Origin: Gemmatimonadota bacterium
Lineage (GTDB): Bacteria > Gemmatimonadota > Gemmatimonadetes > Longimicrobiales > Gaopeijiaceae
Direction of reading: 5' to 3'
Assembly: GCA_022825135.1 (NCBI GenBank)
Contig: JAJDYN010000038.1
Coordinates: 1 to 64,000, forward strand
DNA length: 64,000 nucleotides
Shown one piece after another: positions 37,227 to 46,400 of the stretch (position 1 is its first letter; every line of letters begins with the position of its first letter). The notes under the pieces were generated by a model. It saw only the letters and a program-made list of their open reading frames with translations. It did not search any database and was not told the origin of the DNA. A program made the position numbers and the translations under genes.

Positions 37227-38173
37227 GGCGTGCTCCCGGCCGCGACGGGGTCGGGGAACAGCTTGCGGACACCGCCTGCCGTGCCCACGCAGACGGCCTT
37301 GACGCCCCGGGCGTTGCGCCGGCTCAATCCGCACAGCACGGACCCGGGACCGATTTCGACGAACCGCTCCACACCGCTTTCGACCATGGACCTGACCGAT
37401 TGGGACCACAATACCGGAGAAGTGAGCTGCCGGACCAGCAGCCGACGCGCGAGGCCGGGATCCCGGACGGCCCCGGCGGTCACGTTCGAAAAGACCGGAA
37501 AACCGGGCGGTCCGAAAGATAGGCTGCGAAAACACTTCCGCAAACCCTCCTCCGCCCCGGCCATGAGTGGCGAGTGAAATGCGCCGGACACGGCCAGGCG
37601 CACGGCCCGCCGGGCACCGGCTTGCCTGGCGCGCACCAGGACCTCGTCGATCGCCTCGGCATCCCCGCTGACCACGATCTGTGCGGGGGCGTTGAAGTTG
37701 GCTGGAACACAGACCAGCCCCTTCATGGACACGGCCTGACACACTTCGCGCACCTCGGGCTCCCCCAGGCCCAGGATGGCGGCCATGGACCCGGGCCGGG
37801 CGTGTCCCGCTTCCCGCATCAGCTCGCCTCTGCGCCGCACGGCGTGCACGGCGTCCTCGAAACGGAGCGTACCCGCGGCGGCGTGGGCGGAGAGTTCGCC
37901 CAGCGAATGCCCCGCGGCGCAGGCGATGGGGCCCAGCCGCAGCCTCAGGACCGCGAGCGCGGCGAGGGAGTGGACCAGGATCGCGGGCTGCGCGTTGTGC
38001 GTCTGCAGCAGCTGGTCCTCGGGGCCTTCCCAGGCGAGGCGCGAGAGGGAGAATCCGAGGATGTCATCTGCGCGCTCAAACACCCGTGCGGCTTCCGGAT
38101 AGGCGGCTGCCAGGTCGCGTCCCATCCCGGGAAACTGCGACCCCTGTCCGGGGAAGAGGAGAGCCAGTGACAC
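37223..38173 (-). CDS. fabD: Malonyl-CoA:ACP transacylase
   Basis: A 316-residue transacylase loading malonate onto ACP. The N terminus LALLFPGQGSQFPGMG is canonical; the catalytic Ser is in GHSLGELSAHAA and the His in SGAFHSPLM. The start is GTG at 38173, chosen because the family signature begins three residues later; a clear ribosome-binding site is lacking and the frame stays open far upstream inside fabH. Confidence 0.94.
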   Translation of the reverse strand: MSLALLFPGQGSQFPGMGRDLAAAYPEAARVFERADDILGFSLSRLAWEGPEDQLLQTHNAQPAILVHSLAALAVLRLRLGPIACAAGHSLGELSAHAAAGTLRFEDAVHAVRRRGELMREAGHARPGSMAAILGLGEPEVREVCQAVSMKGLVCVPANFNAPAQIVVSGDAEAIDEVLVRARQAGARRAVRLAVSGAFHSPLMAGAEEGLRKCFRSLSFGPPGFPVFSNVTAGAVRDPGLARRLLVRQLTSPVLWSQSVRSMVESGVERFVEIGPGSVLCGLSRRNARGVKAVCVGTAGGVRKLFPDPVAAGSTP

Positions 38174-38199
38174 CTGACGACGATCGACGGCAGCGGCCG

Positions 38200-39186
38200 C
38201 TACACGCGGAGGGCCGTGGCGCCCCAGGTGAGGCCGGCCCCGAAGGCGACCAGCAGGACGTTGGATCCGGGTCCGATGCGGCCCCGCTCCAGCGCTTCGT
38301 CGAGTGCGACCGGGACGGTCGCCGAGCTGATGTTGCCATAGCGGTGGACGTTGACGTACACCTTTTCCATGGGAACGCGGGCGTAGCGGGCGGTCGCCTC
38401 GATGATGCGGATGTTGGCCTGGTGGGGGATCAGGAGGTCGACGTCGTCCGCCGTCCAGCCGGCCTGCCGGATCGCGAGGCGGGACGACCTGGACATCGCC
38501 CGCACCGCGTTCTTGAACACCTCCCGGCCTTCCATGAGCAGCAGGTGGGACCGATCCGCGAGGACGGATTCGTCGAAGGGCCGGATGGCGCCTCCGCCCG
38601 GCCTCTGAAGCAGGTCCGCGAGCTTCCCGTCGGACCGGATGTCGTTGGCGAGAATCCCCCGGTCGCCGGTCGCGCGGCGGATCACGCTGGCGCCCGCCCC
38701 GTCCCCGAACAGCACCGCCGTGGACCGGTCCTCCCAGTCCATGATCGATGTCATCTTCTCCGTGGACACCACCAGGACCACCTCGCCCATGCCGCTCGCG
38801 ATGTAGCCCTCCGCCAGGGCCAGGATGTAGAGGTAGCCCGTGCAGGCCGCGGAGATGTCCATGGCCGCCGCCCCGTTCGCGCCCAGCCGAGCCTGAATGT
38901 CGCACGCGGTGGAGGGCAACAGCCTGTCGGGCGTGGCTGTGGACACCAGCAGCAGGTCCACGTCCCCGGCGCCGACCCCGGCCCGCTCGAGAGCCTGCTC
39001 CGCCGCGGCAACGCCCATGTCGCACACGGAGGTGCACGAGTTCGCGACGCGGCGCTCGTGAATGCCGGTGCGCTCCACGATCCACTGCTCGGTCGTGTCC
39101 ACCATGCGCGTCCAGTCCTCGTTGGTGAGGACGCGATCCGGGAGGAACCGTCCCGTGCTGGCGACTTCGCTGATGGGTCGGGTCAT
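38200..39186 (-). CDS. fabH: 3-oxoacyl-[ACP] synthase III
   Basis: A 328-residue initiating condensing enzyme that joins acyl-CoA to malonyl-ACP. The Cys-His-Asn triad is in SAACTGYLYIL, IPHQANIRII and HRYGNISSATVP. Primer preference (straight or branched) cannot be read. It overlaps plsX by 4 bp. Confidence 0.96.
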   Translation of the reverse strand: MTRPISEVASTGRFLPDRVLTNEDWTRMVDTTEQWIVERTGIHERRVANSCTSVCDMGVAAAEQALERAGVGAGDVDLLLVSTATPDRLLPSTACDIQARLGANGAAAMDISAACTGYLYILALAEGYIASGMGEVVLVVSTEKMTSIMDWEDRSTAVLFGDGAGASVIRRATGDRGILANDIRSDGKLADLLQRPGGGAIRPFDESVLADRSHLLLMEGREVFKNAVRAMSRSSRLAIRQAGWTADDVDLLIPHQANIRIIEATARYARVPMEKVYVNVHRYGNISSATVPVALDEALERGRIGPGSNVLLVAFGAGLTWGATALRV

Positions 39187-40172
39187 GGGATGCGGGCCGC
39201 GGTTTCGGCCAGGTAGCGGGCGATATGCCCGATCATGGAAGTCCTGACGGCCCTGGCCGCCACGCCGATGGCCTTGCCGATGGCCTTGGGCGGCGATCTG
39301 CCGTGGCAGATGACGGACACGCCGTTAACCCCCAGGAGGGGAGCGCCCCCGTATTCGGCGTAGTCGAGGATCTCGATGGTCGAGCGGTCCAGTGGTGTGC
39401 GGATGCGCTCCTGCTCGCGGTCCATCACCCGGATCACGAACCCGGCCACCGACTCGTAGAACTTCAGAAGTACGTTGCCGGCGAATCCGTCGGTGACCAG
39501 TACGTCGCAGCGGCCGTGGATGATGTCGCGCCCTTCGACATTTCCGATGAAGTTCAGCCCGCTCTGGCTGAGCAGCCGGTATGCTTCCACCGTGCGTTCG
39601 TTACCCTTCTCCGGCTCGGAGCCGATGTTAAGCAGACCGATGCGGGGCTTCGATCTCCCCATCAGGTCTTGTGCGTAGACGTGGCCGAGAAACGCAAACT
39701 GCAGGAGGTGGCGGGGCCGGCAGTCGACATTGGCCCCGGCGTCCAGCATCAGCATGTGCGCCCGGCTGGTGGTGGGCATGAGGGTTCCGACGGCCGGCCG
39801 GTCCACTCCCGGCAGCCGCTTGAGCAGAAACACCGACGCCGCCATCACCGCACCCGTGGGTCCGGCGCTGACGAAGGCGTCCACCCGGCCCCTGCGATGG
39901 AGTCCGACTCCGGTCACGAGGGACGAGCCGGGCTTGCGGCGCACGATGGCAGCGGGGGACTCGTTGGGGGAAACCCGCTCCGCGGCATGGACGATCTCCA
40001 GCCGCCCGCCCTCGGAGGCGCCGTGGCGCTCCAGTTGCGCCGCGATCCGCGCGCGGTCTCCCACCAGCACGACGGTCACATCGCCGGCTTCGTGGGAAAG
40101 GGCGTGCAGCGCTCCGGCGACTTCGGTCGCGGGGGCGCCGTCGCTGCCCATGGCGTCGAGCGCGATTCTCAT
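39183..40172 (-). CDS. plsX: Phosphate acyltransferase PlsX
   Basis: A 329-residue enzyme making acyl-phosphate from acyl-ACP, the donor for PlsY in phospholipid synthesis. Signatures are IALDAMGSDGAP, FVSAGPTGAVMA, IGLLNIGSEPEKGNE and VTDGFAGNVLLK, then YGGAPLLGVNG. It follows rpmF at 25 bp; the yceD-rpmF-plsX-fab order is widely conserved. Confidence 0.96.
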   Translation of the reverse strand: MRIALDAMGSDGAPATEVAGALHALSHEAGDVTVVLVGDRARIAAQLERHGASEGGRLEIVHAAERVSPNESPAAIVRRKPGSSLVTGVGLHRRGRVDAFVSAGPTGAVMAASVFLLKRLPGVDRPAVGTLMPTTSRAHMLMLDAGANVDCRPRHLLQFAFLGHVYAQDLMGRSKPRIGLLNIGSEPEKGNERTVEAYRLLSQSGLNFIGNVEGRDIIHGRCDVLVTDGFAGNVLLKFYESVAGFVIRVMDREQERIRTPLDRSTIEILDYAEYGGAPLLGVNGVSVICHGRSPPKAIGKAIGVAARAVRTSMIGHIARYLAETAARIP

Positions 40173-40197
40173 CGTGGACCGGTCGCCGCCGGCGTGG

Positions 40198-40380
40198 TCA
40201 GTCCAGCTCGACTTCGATGACCGGACGATCCCGGTAGTAGCCGCAGGTGGGACACACGCGGTGCGGGATCTGCGGGTCGTCACAGCGCGGACAGTTCCAC
40301 ACCACGACGGGTTCGGCTCGATGGTGGGTGCGGCGCTTGCGCTGCCGCTGCTTGGATGTACGACGCTTCGGTACGGCCAT
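40198..40380 (-). CDS. rpmF: Ribosomal protein L32
   Basis: A 60-residue basic ribosomal protein with the usual MAVPKRRTSKQRQRKRR start and a four-cysteine zinc ribbon (CPRC and CPTC). It is a C+ form, so it should bind zinc. It sits between yceD and plsX as in most bacteria. Confidence 0.97.
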   Translation of the reverse strand: MAVPKRRTSKQRQRKRRTHHRAEPVVVWNCPRCDDPQIPHRVCPTCGYYRDRPVIEVELD

Positions 40381-40392
40381 GGTTTCTTCGTC

Positions 40393-40905
40393 TCAGTGAT
40401 TCGTGAGAGCCCGCAGCTTCTCCCATCGGGCATCGACATCCGGCGGCGAGCAATCGCACCGGGCCGTGTTTCGGTCTGAGCCGCACGCCGGACACAGTCC
40501 CCGGCAATCGGGGCGGCATTCCACGTACATCGGTGCCGCCAGCGCGAACTCCTCCCGCAGCGGGCCGGCGATGTCGAGTTCGGCCAGGTGCGCGGGGAAG
40601 GTGTGCACCTCCCCGTCGTCCCGGCAGTCCCATTCATCGTCGGGAACGAAAACGAACCGGACCGGCAGCGCAAACGCCTGCGCGACGGGTTCCAGACAGC
40701 GCCGGCACACTTGCGCCAGGGTGGTCGACATCCTTCCCTGGACCATCACTTGGCCTGCCGCCATGGACCTCGCGGTCAGAGTCACGCTGACGGGCCCGGA
40801 AAGCTCCGGACCCCGTTCCCCGAGGACGAAATCGGCGGCCGGGCACGCCGCTCGCAACTGGAGCCTGCCCGTACGTTCGAGCGCGTTCAAGTTCAAGTGC
40901 AGCAT
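40393..40905 (-). CDS. yceD: YceD/DUF177 protein
   Basis: A 170-residue member of the DUF177 family, always found with rpmF and linked to 23S rRNA/ribosome biogenesis. It has the conserved CRRCLEPV and a C-terminal cysteine cluster (CRPDCRGLCPACG). The start is ATG at 40905. No ribosome-binding site precedes it, and the candidate promoter lies so close that the message may be nearly leaderless. Confidence 0.88.
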   Translation of the reverse strand: MLHLNLNALERTGRLQLRAACPAADFVLGERGPELSGPVSVTLTARSMAAGQVMVQGRMSTTLAQVCRRCLEPVAQAFALPVRFVFVPDDEWDCRDDGEVHTFPAHLAELDIAGPLREEFALAAPMYVECRPDCRGLCPACGSDRNTARCDCSPPDVDARWEKLRALTNH

Positions 40906-40913
40906 AGCATAAA

Positions 40914-40943
40914 AAGCTAGCGTTGCCCACGGTCCTGCGTCAA
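40914..40943 (-). promoter_or_regulatory. Candidate promoter for yceD-rpmF-fab
   Basis: Minus strand TTGACG (40938-40943), 18 bp, then TAGCTT (40914-40919). Transcription would start about 2 nt before the yceD ATG. Confidence 0.45.
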
Positions 40944-40997
40944 CGCGCTGCGATGCCGGACAGCCTCCGGACGAACTGCCGCGGCATTCGGGCGGAG

Positions 40998-41423
40998 TCA
41001 TCCACCGACTGCCAGCCTTTCGTGGCGCGAAAAGAAGAAGTCGATTTCCAGCGCGGCGTTGGCGTCCGAATCGGACCCGTGGACGGCGTTGCGCTCCTTC
41101 GATTCCGCGTAGAGCGCGCGGACGGTTCCGGGAGCGGCCTCGGCGGGGTCCGTGGCTCCGATGGCCTCGCGAAACCGGGCCACGGCGTCCTCGGCCTCCA
41201 GCACCAGGGGCACTATGGGGCCGGAGGTCATGAAGGCGACCAGCGAGTCGAAGAAAGGCCGCGCCCGATGAACCGCGTAGAAGGCCGCCGCCTGTGTCCG
41301 GGAGAGCTGCGTCATGCGCAGGCAGCGAATGCGGAAACCCGCTCCCTCCAGATGGGCGAGGATGGCCCCGGTCTTTCCCGAAGCCACCGCGTCGGGCTTG
41401 ATGATCGCGAGTGTCAGGCTCAT
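40998..41423 (-). CDS. ndk: Nucleoside diphosphate kinase
   Basis: A 141-residue Ndk that equilibrates NTP pools. The active-site histidine is in [16 protein letters not shown]; the N terminus [11 protein letters not shown] is canonical. It overlaps sucD by 4 bp, a sensible pairing because succinyl-CoA synthetase makes ATP or GTP. Confidence 0.96.
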   Translation of the reverse strand: MSLTLAIIKPDAVASGKTGAILAHLEGAGFRIRCLRMTQLSRTQAAAFYAVHRARPFFDSLVAFMTSGPIVPLVLEAEDAVARFREAIGATDPAEAAPGTVRALYAESKERNAVHGSDSDANAALEIDFFFSRHERLAVGG

Positions 41424-42304
41424 CGCAGAGCTTCCCGGGTGAGGTGTACGATGTCGACCGGCCGCCGTGCGACGCCGATCCCGTTCTCGCGGAAGGCCCT
41501 GATCTTCTCTTCCGCGGTTCCGGAGGAACCACTGATGATGGCTCCCGCGTGTCCCATGCGGCGGCCCGGAGGCGCGGTCTGGCCCGCGATGAAGCCGACG
41601 ATCGGCAAGTCGAGGCTGCGGCCGGCATACTCGGCCGCCTCCTGCTCGTCCGTGCCCCCGATCTCGCCGATCATCACGACCGCCCTCGTCTCCCCGTCTT
41701 CGGCGAAGGCCCTGAGGCAGTCGATGAAGGTGGTGCCGATGATGGGGTCTCCCCCGATGCCGACGCAGGTGGTCTGGCCGATGCCCGCTCCGGTGAGCTG
41801 CCCGACCGCCTCGTAGGTGAGCGTGCCCGAGCGCGACACCACGCCCACGGGACCGGGTGTCACGATGTCGCCGGAGATGATGCCCACCGTGGCCTTGCCC
41901 GGCGAGATCAACCCCGGGCAATTGGGGCCCAGCAGCCGGACGCCATGGTCGGCGACGAAGGCGTAGGCGCGCGTCATGTCGAGCACCGGAACGCCCTCGG
42001 TAATGCAGACGATGAACTCGACGCCCGATTCCGCGGCCTCCATGATCGCGCTCGCGGCGAAGGGCGGCGGCACATAGATCGCGGAGGCGTTCGCCCCCGA
42101 TTCCGCAACCGCCTCGTTCATCGTGTCGAAAACCGGCACGCAAGCGCCTCCCGGACCCTTGACGACGCGACCTCCCTTCCCCGGCGTAACCCCCGCGACC
42201 ACGCGCGTGCCGTATTCGATCATCCTGGCGGTGTGGAAGGATCCGTCGCGGCCGGTGATGCCCTGGACCACCACGCGCGTGGATTCGTCAACGAAGATCG
42301 ACAT
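41420..42304 (-). CDS. sucD: Succinyl-CoA synthetase, alpha subunit
   Basis: A 294-residue subunit with the CoA-binding Rossmann domain ([22 protein letters not shown]) and the phosphohistidine in [18 protein letters not shown]. It acts with SucC in the TCA cycle. It starts 60 bp after sucC; ndk is coupled behind it. Confidence 0.96.
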   Translation of the reverse strand: MSIFVDESTRVVVQGITGRDGSFHTARMIEYGTRVVAGVTPGKGGRVVKGPGGACVPVFDTMNEAVAESGANASAIYVPPPFAASAIMEAAESGVEFIVCITEGVPVLDMTRAYAFVADHGVRLLGPNCPGLISPGKATVGIISGDIVTPGPVGVVSRSGTLTYEAVGQLTGAGIGQTTCVGIGGDPIIGTTFIDCLRAFAEDGETRAVVMIGEIGGTDEQEAAEYAGRSLDLPIVGFIAGQTAPPGRRMGHAGAIISGSSGTAEEKIRAFRENGIGVARRPVDIVHLTREALR

Positions 42305-42364
42305 GGGGCGGGACCGTGTGCTGTGGGAGGGAGTCCGCGAGGGGCTGTTGCGGAATGAAGAGCG

Positions 42365-43498
42365 TCACGCCGCGGCCCTCTTCACCGCCGCCCGCACGAC
42401 CTCGTCCATCGAAGTGAAGGCGGAGAAGCCCTCGGCCGCGAGGATGTCCCTGGCTTTGGCTTCGTTGGTGCCCGTAAGGCGGATGAGGATGGGTGCGCGG
42501 ATGTCGGCGCGTTGCGTCGCCTCGACGATCCCGCGCGCCACGTCGTCGCAGCGCGTGATGCCGCCGAAGATGTTGACCAGGATCACCTGAACGCTGGGAT
42601 CGGCCGTGATGATCTCCAGCGCGGCCACGACCTTTTCGGGGTTGGACGATCCGCCGATGTCGAGGAAGTTGGCCGGCTCGCCGCCGTAGTACTTGACCAG
42701 GTCCATGGTGGCCATCGCCAGCCCGGCTCCGTTGACGCAGCACCCCACGTTGCCGTCGAGCTTCACGAAGCTGAGGCCGGCGGCGCGCGCGCGCGTTTCC
42801 GCGGCGGGTTCGGCGTCCGGATCGCGCATGGACTCCAGGGCCGGCCGGCGGAAGAGCTCGTTGCCGTCGATGGTGACCTTGGCGTCGATGGCCTTCACCT
42901 CCCCGGTCTCCGTGGCGATGAGAGGGTTCACCTCGCAGAGGGATGCGCCGTTCTGCATGAAGACCTGGTAGAGCTGCGAAAGCACCGTCGCGCACTGCCG
43001 CGACAGCGCCGGTTCGTCGAAGAGCGCTCTCCCCAGCCGGTACGCCTGATGGGGCAGGAGGCCGAAGCGCGGGTCGACCCGCAGCCTGGTGATGGCGGCC
43101 GGATTGGTGGCCGCCACTTCCTCGATGTCCACGCCCCCTTCCCGCGACACCATGAAGAGCGGCGCCTGCACGGCCCGGTCGACCAGAATGCCGACATAGC
43201 GCTCGCTGGCGATATTCTCGAGAGGCACGAGCAGGACCTTGTGCACCGTGAGCCCGCGGATCTTCATCCCCAGGATGGCGCGCGCGTGTGCCTCGGCTTC
43301 CCCGGGGGTGCCGGCGAGCTTGACGCCCCCCGCCTTGCCCCGGCCGCCGGAATGCACCTGGGCCTTGACCACAGCCGCGCCGCCCATGTCGGCGGCGATC
43401 GTGCCGGCTTCTTCGGGCGTGGTGGCGACGCGGCCCCGTGGTACCGGCATGCCCGCGTCACGAAAGAGTTCCCTTGCCTGGAACTCGTGCAGGTTCAT
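42365..43498 (-). CDS. sucC: Succinyl-CoA synthetase, beta subunit
   Basis: A 377-residue ATP-grasp subunit. The N terminus [36 protein letters not shown] and [20 protein letters not shown] are characteristic, with the C-terminal [18 protein letters not shown]. Preference for ATP or GTP is not settled by eye. First gene of the sucC-sucD-ndk unit. Confidence 0.96.
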   Translation of the reverse strand: MNLHEFQARELFRDAGMPVPRGRVATTPEEAGTIAADMGGAAVVKAQVHSGGRGKAGGVKLAGTPGEAEAHARAILGMKIRGLTVHKVLLVPLENIASERYVGILVDRAVQAPLFMVSREGGVDIEEVAATNPAAITRLRVDPRFGLLPHQAYRLGRALFDEPALSRQCATVLSQLYQVFMQNGASLCEVNPLIATETGEVKAIDAKVTIDGNELFRRPALESMRDPDAEPAAETRARAAGLSFVKLDGNVGCCVNGAGLAMATMDLVKYYGGEPANFLDIGGSSNPEKVVAALEIITADPSVQVILVNIFGGITRCDDVARGIVEATQRADIRAPILIRLTGTNEAKARDILAAEGFSAFTSMDEVVRAAVKRAAA

Positions 43499-43588
43499 TC
43501 GCTCTGCTCCGCGAGGAAGAAGGACATCGGCGCGACGGTGTGGCCGTCGAGGACGCTCTGGCGAGGTGGCCGGAAGAGGCGACCGGCC

Positions 43589-43617
43589 AAGTTACCCGGG
43601 CATCGGCTCACGATCAA
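43589..43617 (-). promoter_or_regulatory. Candidate sucC promoter
   Basis: Minus strand TTGATC (43612-43617), 17 bp, TAACTT (43589-43594). It falls exactly in the gap between the UPF0182 stop and the sucC start, with a leader of about 85 nt. Confidence 0.45.
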
Positions 43618-43634
43618 GAATCCGGCGCGACTCA

Positions 43635-46400
43635 TTAACCTGCCTGGTTTTCGAAGCGCTCCAGGAGGTCGCGCAATTCGCGCAGGTGCGCGCCGAAACC
43701 GGCGAAATCCCCGGCCCGGAGCGCCTCCTCCGCGCGGTCGAGCAGATCCAGGGCGTCGCCCGGCCAGGTCGACGTGTCGGTGGCCAGTTCCCGCAGTTCC
43801 TCCAGATCGCGGGTGTCGACCACCTCCTCCGGTGCGGCCACCGCCGCGAGCGCGGCCACGGTGGCGTCCAGGGTCGGCTGCATCGCCACCCGGCGGCCGT
43901 CGCTGACGACGAACTGGCGGAGCTCGGGAATCGCGTCCGACTCGGCCGCGAGGAAGATCGGCTCCATGTACATGAGCGTGCCGTCCACGGGCACGATATG
44001 CAGGTGACCGGTCCAGACGTCGCTTCCCCCCTGTCGCCAGAGCGAGAGCTGCTGGGAGATGAAGGGATCCTGCTCCACGAGCGCCTCCACCAGGCGGGGA
44101 CCGGGGACCTGATCCTCGACCGGAATGTCGTAGAGAAGGAGCTCGCCATAGTTGTCTCCGTCGCTGCGCGCGACCAGCAGGGCAGTCAGATTCTGCCGGC
44201 CGGCGGGGACGAAGGCGGTGCTCAGCAGGTACTCCGGCTCCTGCGCGCCGGGCAGCCGGTAGATGGCGTACTCGGGCCTGTAGGGGACGGGATTGGTTCC
44301 CTGGGCGAGTTCCGTGGCGGGTGCCCACACGTCTTCCTGGCCGTGGAAGGAGGGGGCGGTCTCCAGATGATACTGGAACAGCACCCGGCCCTGGAGGCTG
44401 AGAAGCGCGCGCGGATAGCGGATGTGCTCGCGGAGCCCCCGAGGCATCTCGTCAATGGGTTGGAAGAGGCCGGGAAGGGTGCGCCGGTAGCCTTCGAGCA
44501 GCGGATCGTTTTCGTCGGCAACATAGAAGGCGACGCGCCCGGTCACCCCGTCCACCGTGACCTTGACGCTGTTGCGCACATAGCTCACGGTGGAACGCGC
44601 TTCCAGGTCGTAGGCGCTCGCCAGCGGGAAATGGCGGGTTGCGGTGAAGGCGTCGAGCATCCATACCACCCGGCCCTCGTGCACCACCGGATAGGGCGAT
44701 TCCGGAAAGCGCAGGAAGGGCGCGATATCGCGCGCGCGCGCCGTCACCTGGCGCCGAAAGACGAAGCGGCTCCGGGGTGAGACCTCGGAGGCGAACAGCA
44801 GGTTCGTGTCGCGGAAGCGGAGCGCCAGCAGGACCTTTCGCAGCCACGAGCCCAGCAGGATGCCCTCCGGGTAGTCCACTCCGGCCTGGCCGGGTCCGCC
44901 CTCGGGGTCGAGAAAGGCTTCGGTGGTCGGATTGATGATGGCGTAGGCCTGGGGGCGGAGGCCGAAGAACACCGACGGGCGCACCAGGCGCAGTCGCTCG
45001 GGCGCCGCCACGCCTTCCGCAAACTCGGGCGGGATCGCGGACAGGATGGTCGACGGCCGTCCCTCGGGGGTGTGTTCCCCCGCCGCGCTGGCAACCGCGC
45101 CCATGCCCGCGATGTAGCGCTCGCGAATGTGGAGGTTCTGCCAGTTGCGGTCCTCGATCCCCCCGGGCTCGATCTCGCGCACCGCCAGCGCGACCGGCAC
45201 CAGGCCTTCCGGGCCCCGATAGCGATCGATGGTGACGTCGCTGAACTCGTAGTAGCGGAAACGGGCCTCCAGCTGCCGATACGTGGTCAGGAGCGCGCCC
45301 GGGGTCCAGACCGGGAGCCCGGCAAACTGGCTCGCGACGGCCATCGCGCGCGGTTCCCGGGTCGTTCCGCGGTAGTCGAATCGTTCACGTTGCAACTGGT
45401 CGAGCCCGAAGCCAATGCGCGTGAACTCCAGATTATGCTCGATATAAGGGGTTTCGCTCTCGAGCTCGTTGGGCTCGACGCGAAAGCGCTGCACGGTCGC
45501 CGGGTAGAGCTGAGCCAGCACGAGCGTGCCCACCACGATGGCGCCCAGCCCGGCCGCGGTCGGGACGGCCTTGCGCCGCGAGCCGCCCCAGGCCACCAGG
45601 GCCGCCGAACCCAGTGCGACCACGGCGAGCGCCGTCAACGCGGGCAGGCGGGCGACATCATCGGTGAACCCGAACAGCCCCTGCACGCCGGAGTTGCCGT
45701 CGAGCAGGAGGATGTAGCGCGCGACCTGGAAGCGTACGGCCAGCAGGACCAGAAACGTCGCTACCAGGAGGGTGAGGTGCCGGCGAGCCAGGTCTTCCAG
45801 CCCGACCCCCTTGCGCGTCAGACGGAGGGCGCCGGTGGCTGCGTAGACGGCGATGGACAGGCTGAACAGGAAGAAGACCAGCAGGAGCGCGAAGGCGACG
45901 ATCCCGCTCACCACAGGCAGGGCGAAGATGTAGAACGAAACGTCGTGCCCGAGGATCGGTTCGCTCAGTCCCCACTGGGGGGCTCGCAACAGGAGCAGCA
46001 GCGCCAGCCCCGCGTCGGGGGGGACCACGGCGCTGAACCAGAGCGCCGCCAGCACCGAGATCACGAGCGTGCCGCGCGAGATCCAGACGCCGGGGATTCG
46101 CTCGGATATCTCCAGATTGGCGAAACGCCTGCGGATCCTGAGCGCGCGTACCGCGACCGCGAACAGGCGCACGTTGGCGTAGACCATCGCGCCGACGGCC
46201 AGCATGACCAGGATGCGCACCCCCCAGCGCGCGAGCACGCGGGTCCAGAACACGTCGAGATAGCCGGCGGACCCGAACCAGAGCACTTCGACGTAGAGGT
46301 CGATGGCTTCACGGGCCAGAATGAGCACCGCGGCCCCGGCCACGATCGAGGCGACCAGCACGCGCCCGCCGCGCCACGGACGAGAGCGCGCCTCAGACAT
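43635..46400 (-). CDS. UPF0182 family membrane protein
   Basis: A 921-residue protein of the UPF0182/COG1615 family, function unknown. About seven hydrophobic helices lie in the first 300 residues, followed by a large soluble region with YIEHNLEFTRIGFGLD, RWGLSEPILG-like QWGLSEPILGHDVSFYIFALP and VDGTLMYMEPIFLAAE. An acidic helical tail closes the protein. The ATG at 46400 lies inside the last codons of the phosphomannomutase gene (8-bp overlap). Confidence 0.9.
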   Translation of the reverse strand: MSEARSRPWRGGRVLVASIVAGAAVLILAREAIDLYVEVLWFGSAGYLDVFWTRVLARWGVRILVMLAVGAMVYANVRLFAVAVRALRIRRRFANLEISERIPGVWISRGTLVISVLAALWFSAVVPPDAGLALLLLLRAPQWGLSEPILGHDVSFYIFALPVVSGIVAFALLLVFFLFSLSIAVYAATGALRLTRKGVGLEDLARRHLTLLVATFLVLLAVRFQVARYILLLDGNSGVQGLFGFTDDVARLPALTALAVVALGSAALVAWGGSRRKAVPTAAGLGAIVVGTLVLAQLYPATVQRFRVEPNELESETPYIEHNLEFTRIGFGLDQLQRERFDYRGTTREPRAMAVASQFAGLPVWTPGALLTTYRQLEARFRYYEFSDVTIDRYRGPEGLVPVALAVREIEPGGIEDRNWQNLHIRERYIAGMGAVASAAGEHTPEGRPSTILSAIPPEFAEGVAAPERLRLVRPSVFFGLRPQAYAIINPTTEAFLDPEGGPGQAGVDYPEGILLGSWLRKVLLALRFRDTNLLFASEVSPRSRFVFRRQVTARARDIAPFLRFPESPYPVVHEGRVVWMLDAFTATRHFPLASAYDLEARSTVSYVRNSVKVTVDGVTGRVAFYVADENDPLLEGYRRTLPGLFQPIDEMPRGLREHIRYPRALLSLQGRVLFQYHLETAPSFHGQEDVWAPATELAQGTNPVPYRPEYAIYRLPGAQEPEYLLSTAFVPAGRQNLTALLVARSDGDNYGELLLYDIPVEDQVPGPRLVEALVEQDPFISQQLSLWRQGGSDVWTGHLHIVPVDGTLMYMEPIFLAAESDAIPELRQFVVSDGRRVAMQPTLDATVAALAAVAAPEEVVDTRDLEELRELATDTSTWPGDALDLLDRAEEALRAGDFAGFGAHLRELRDLLERFENQAG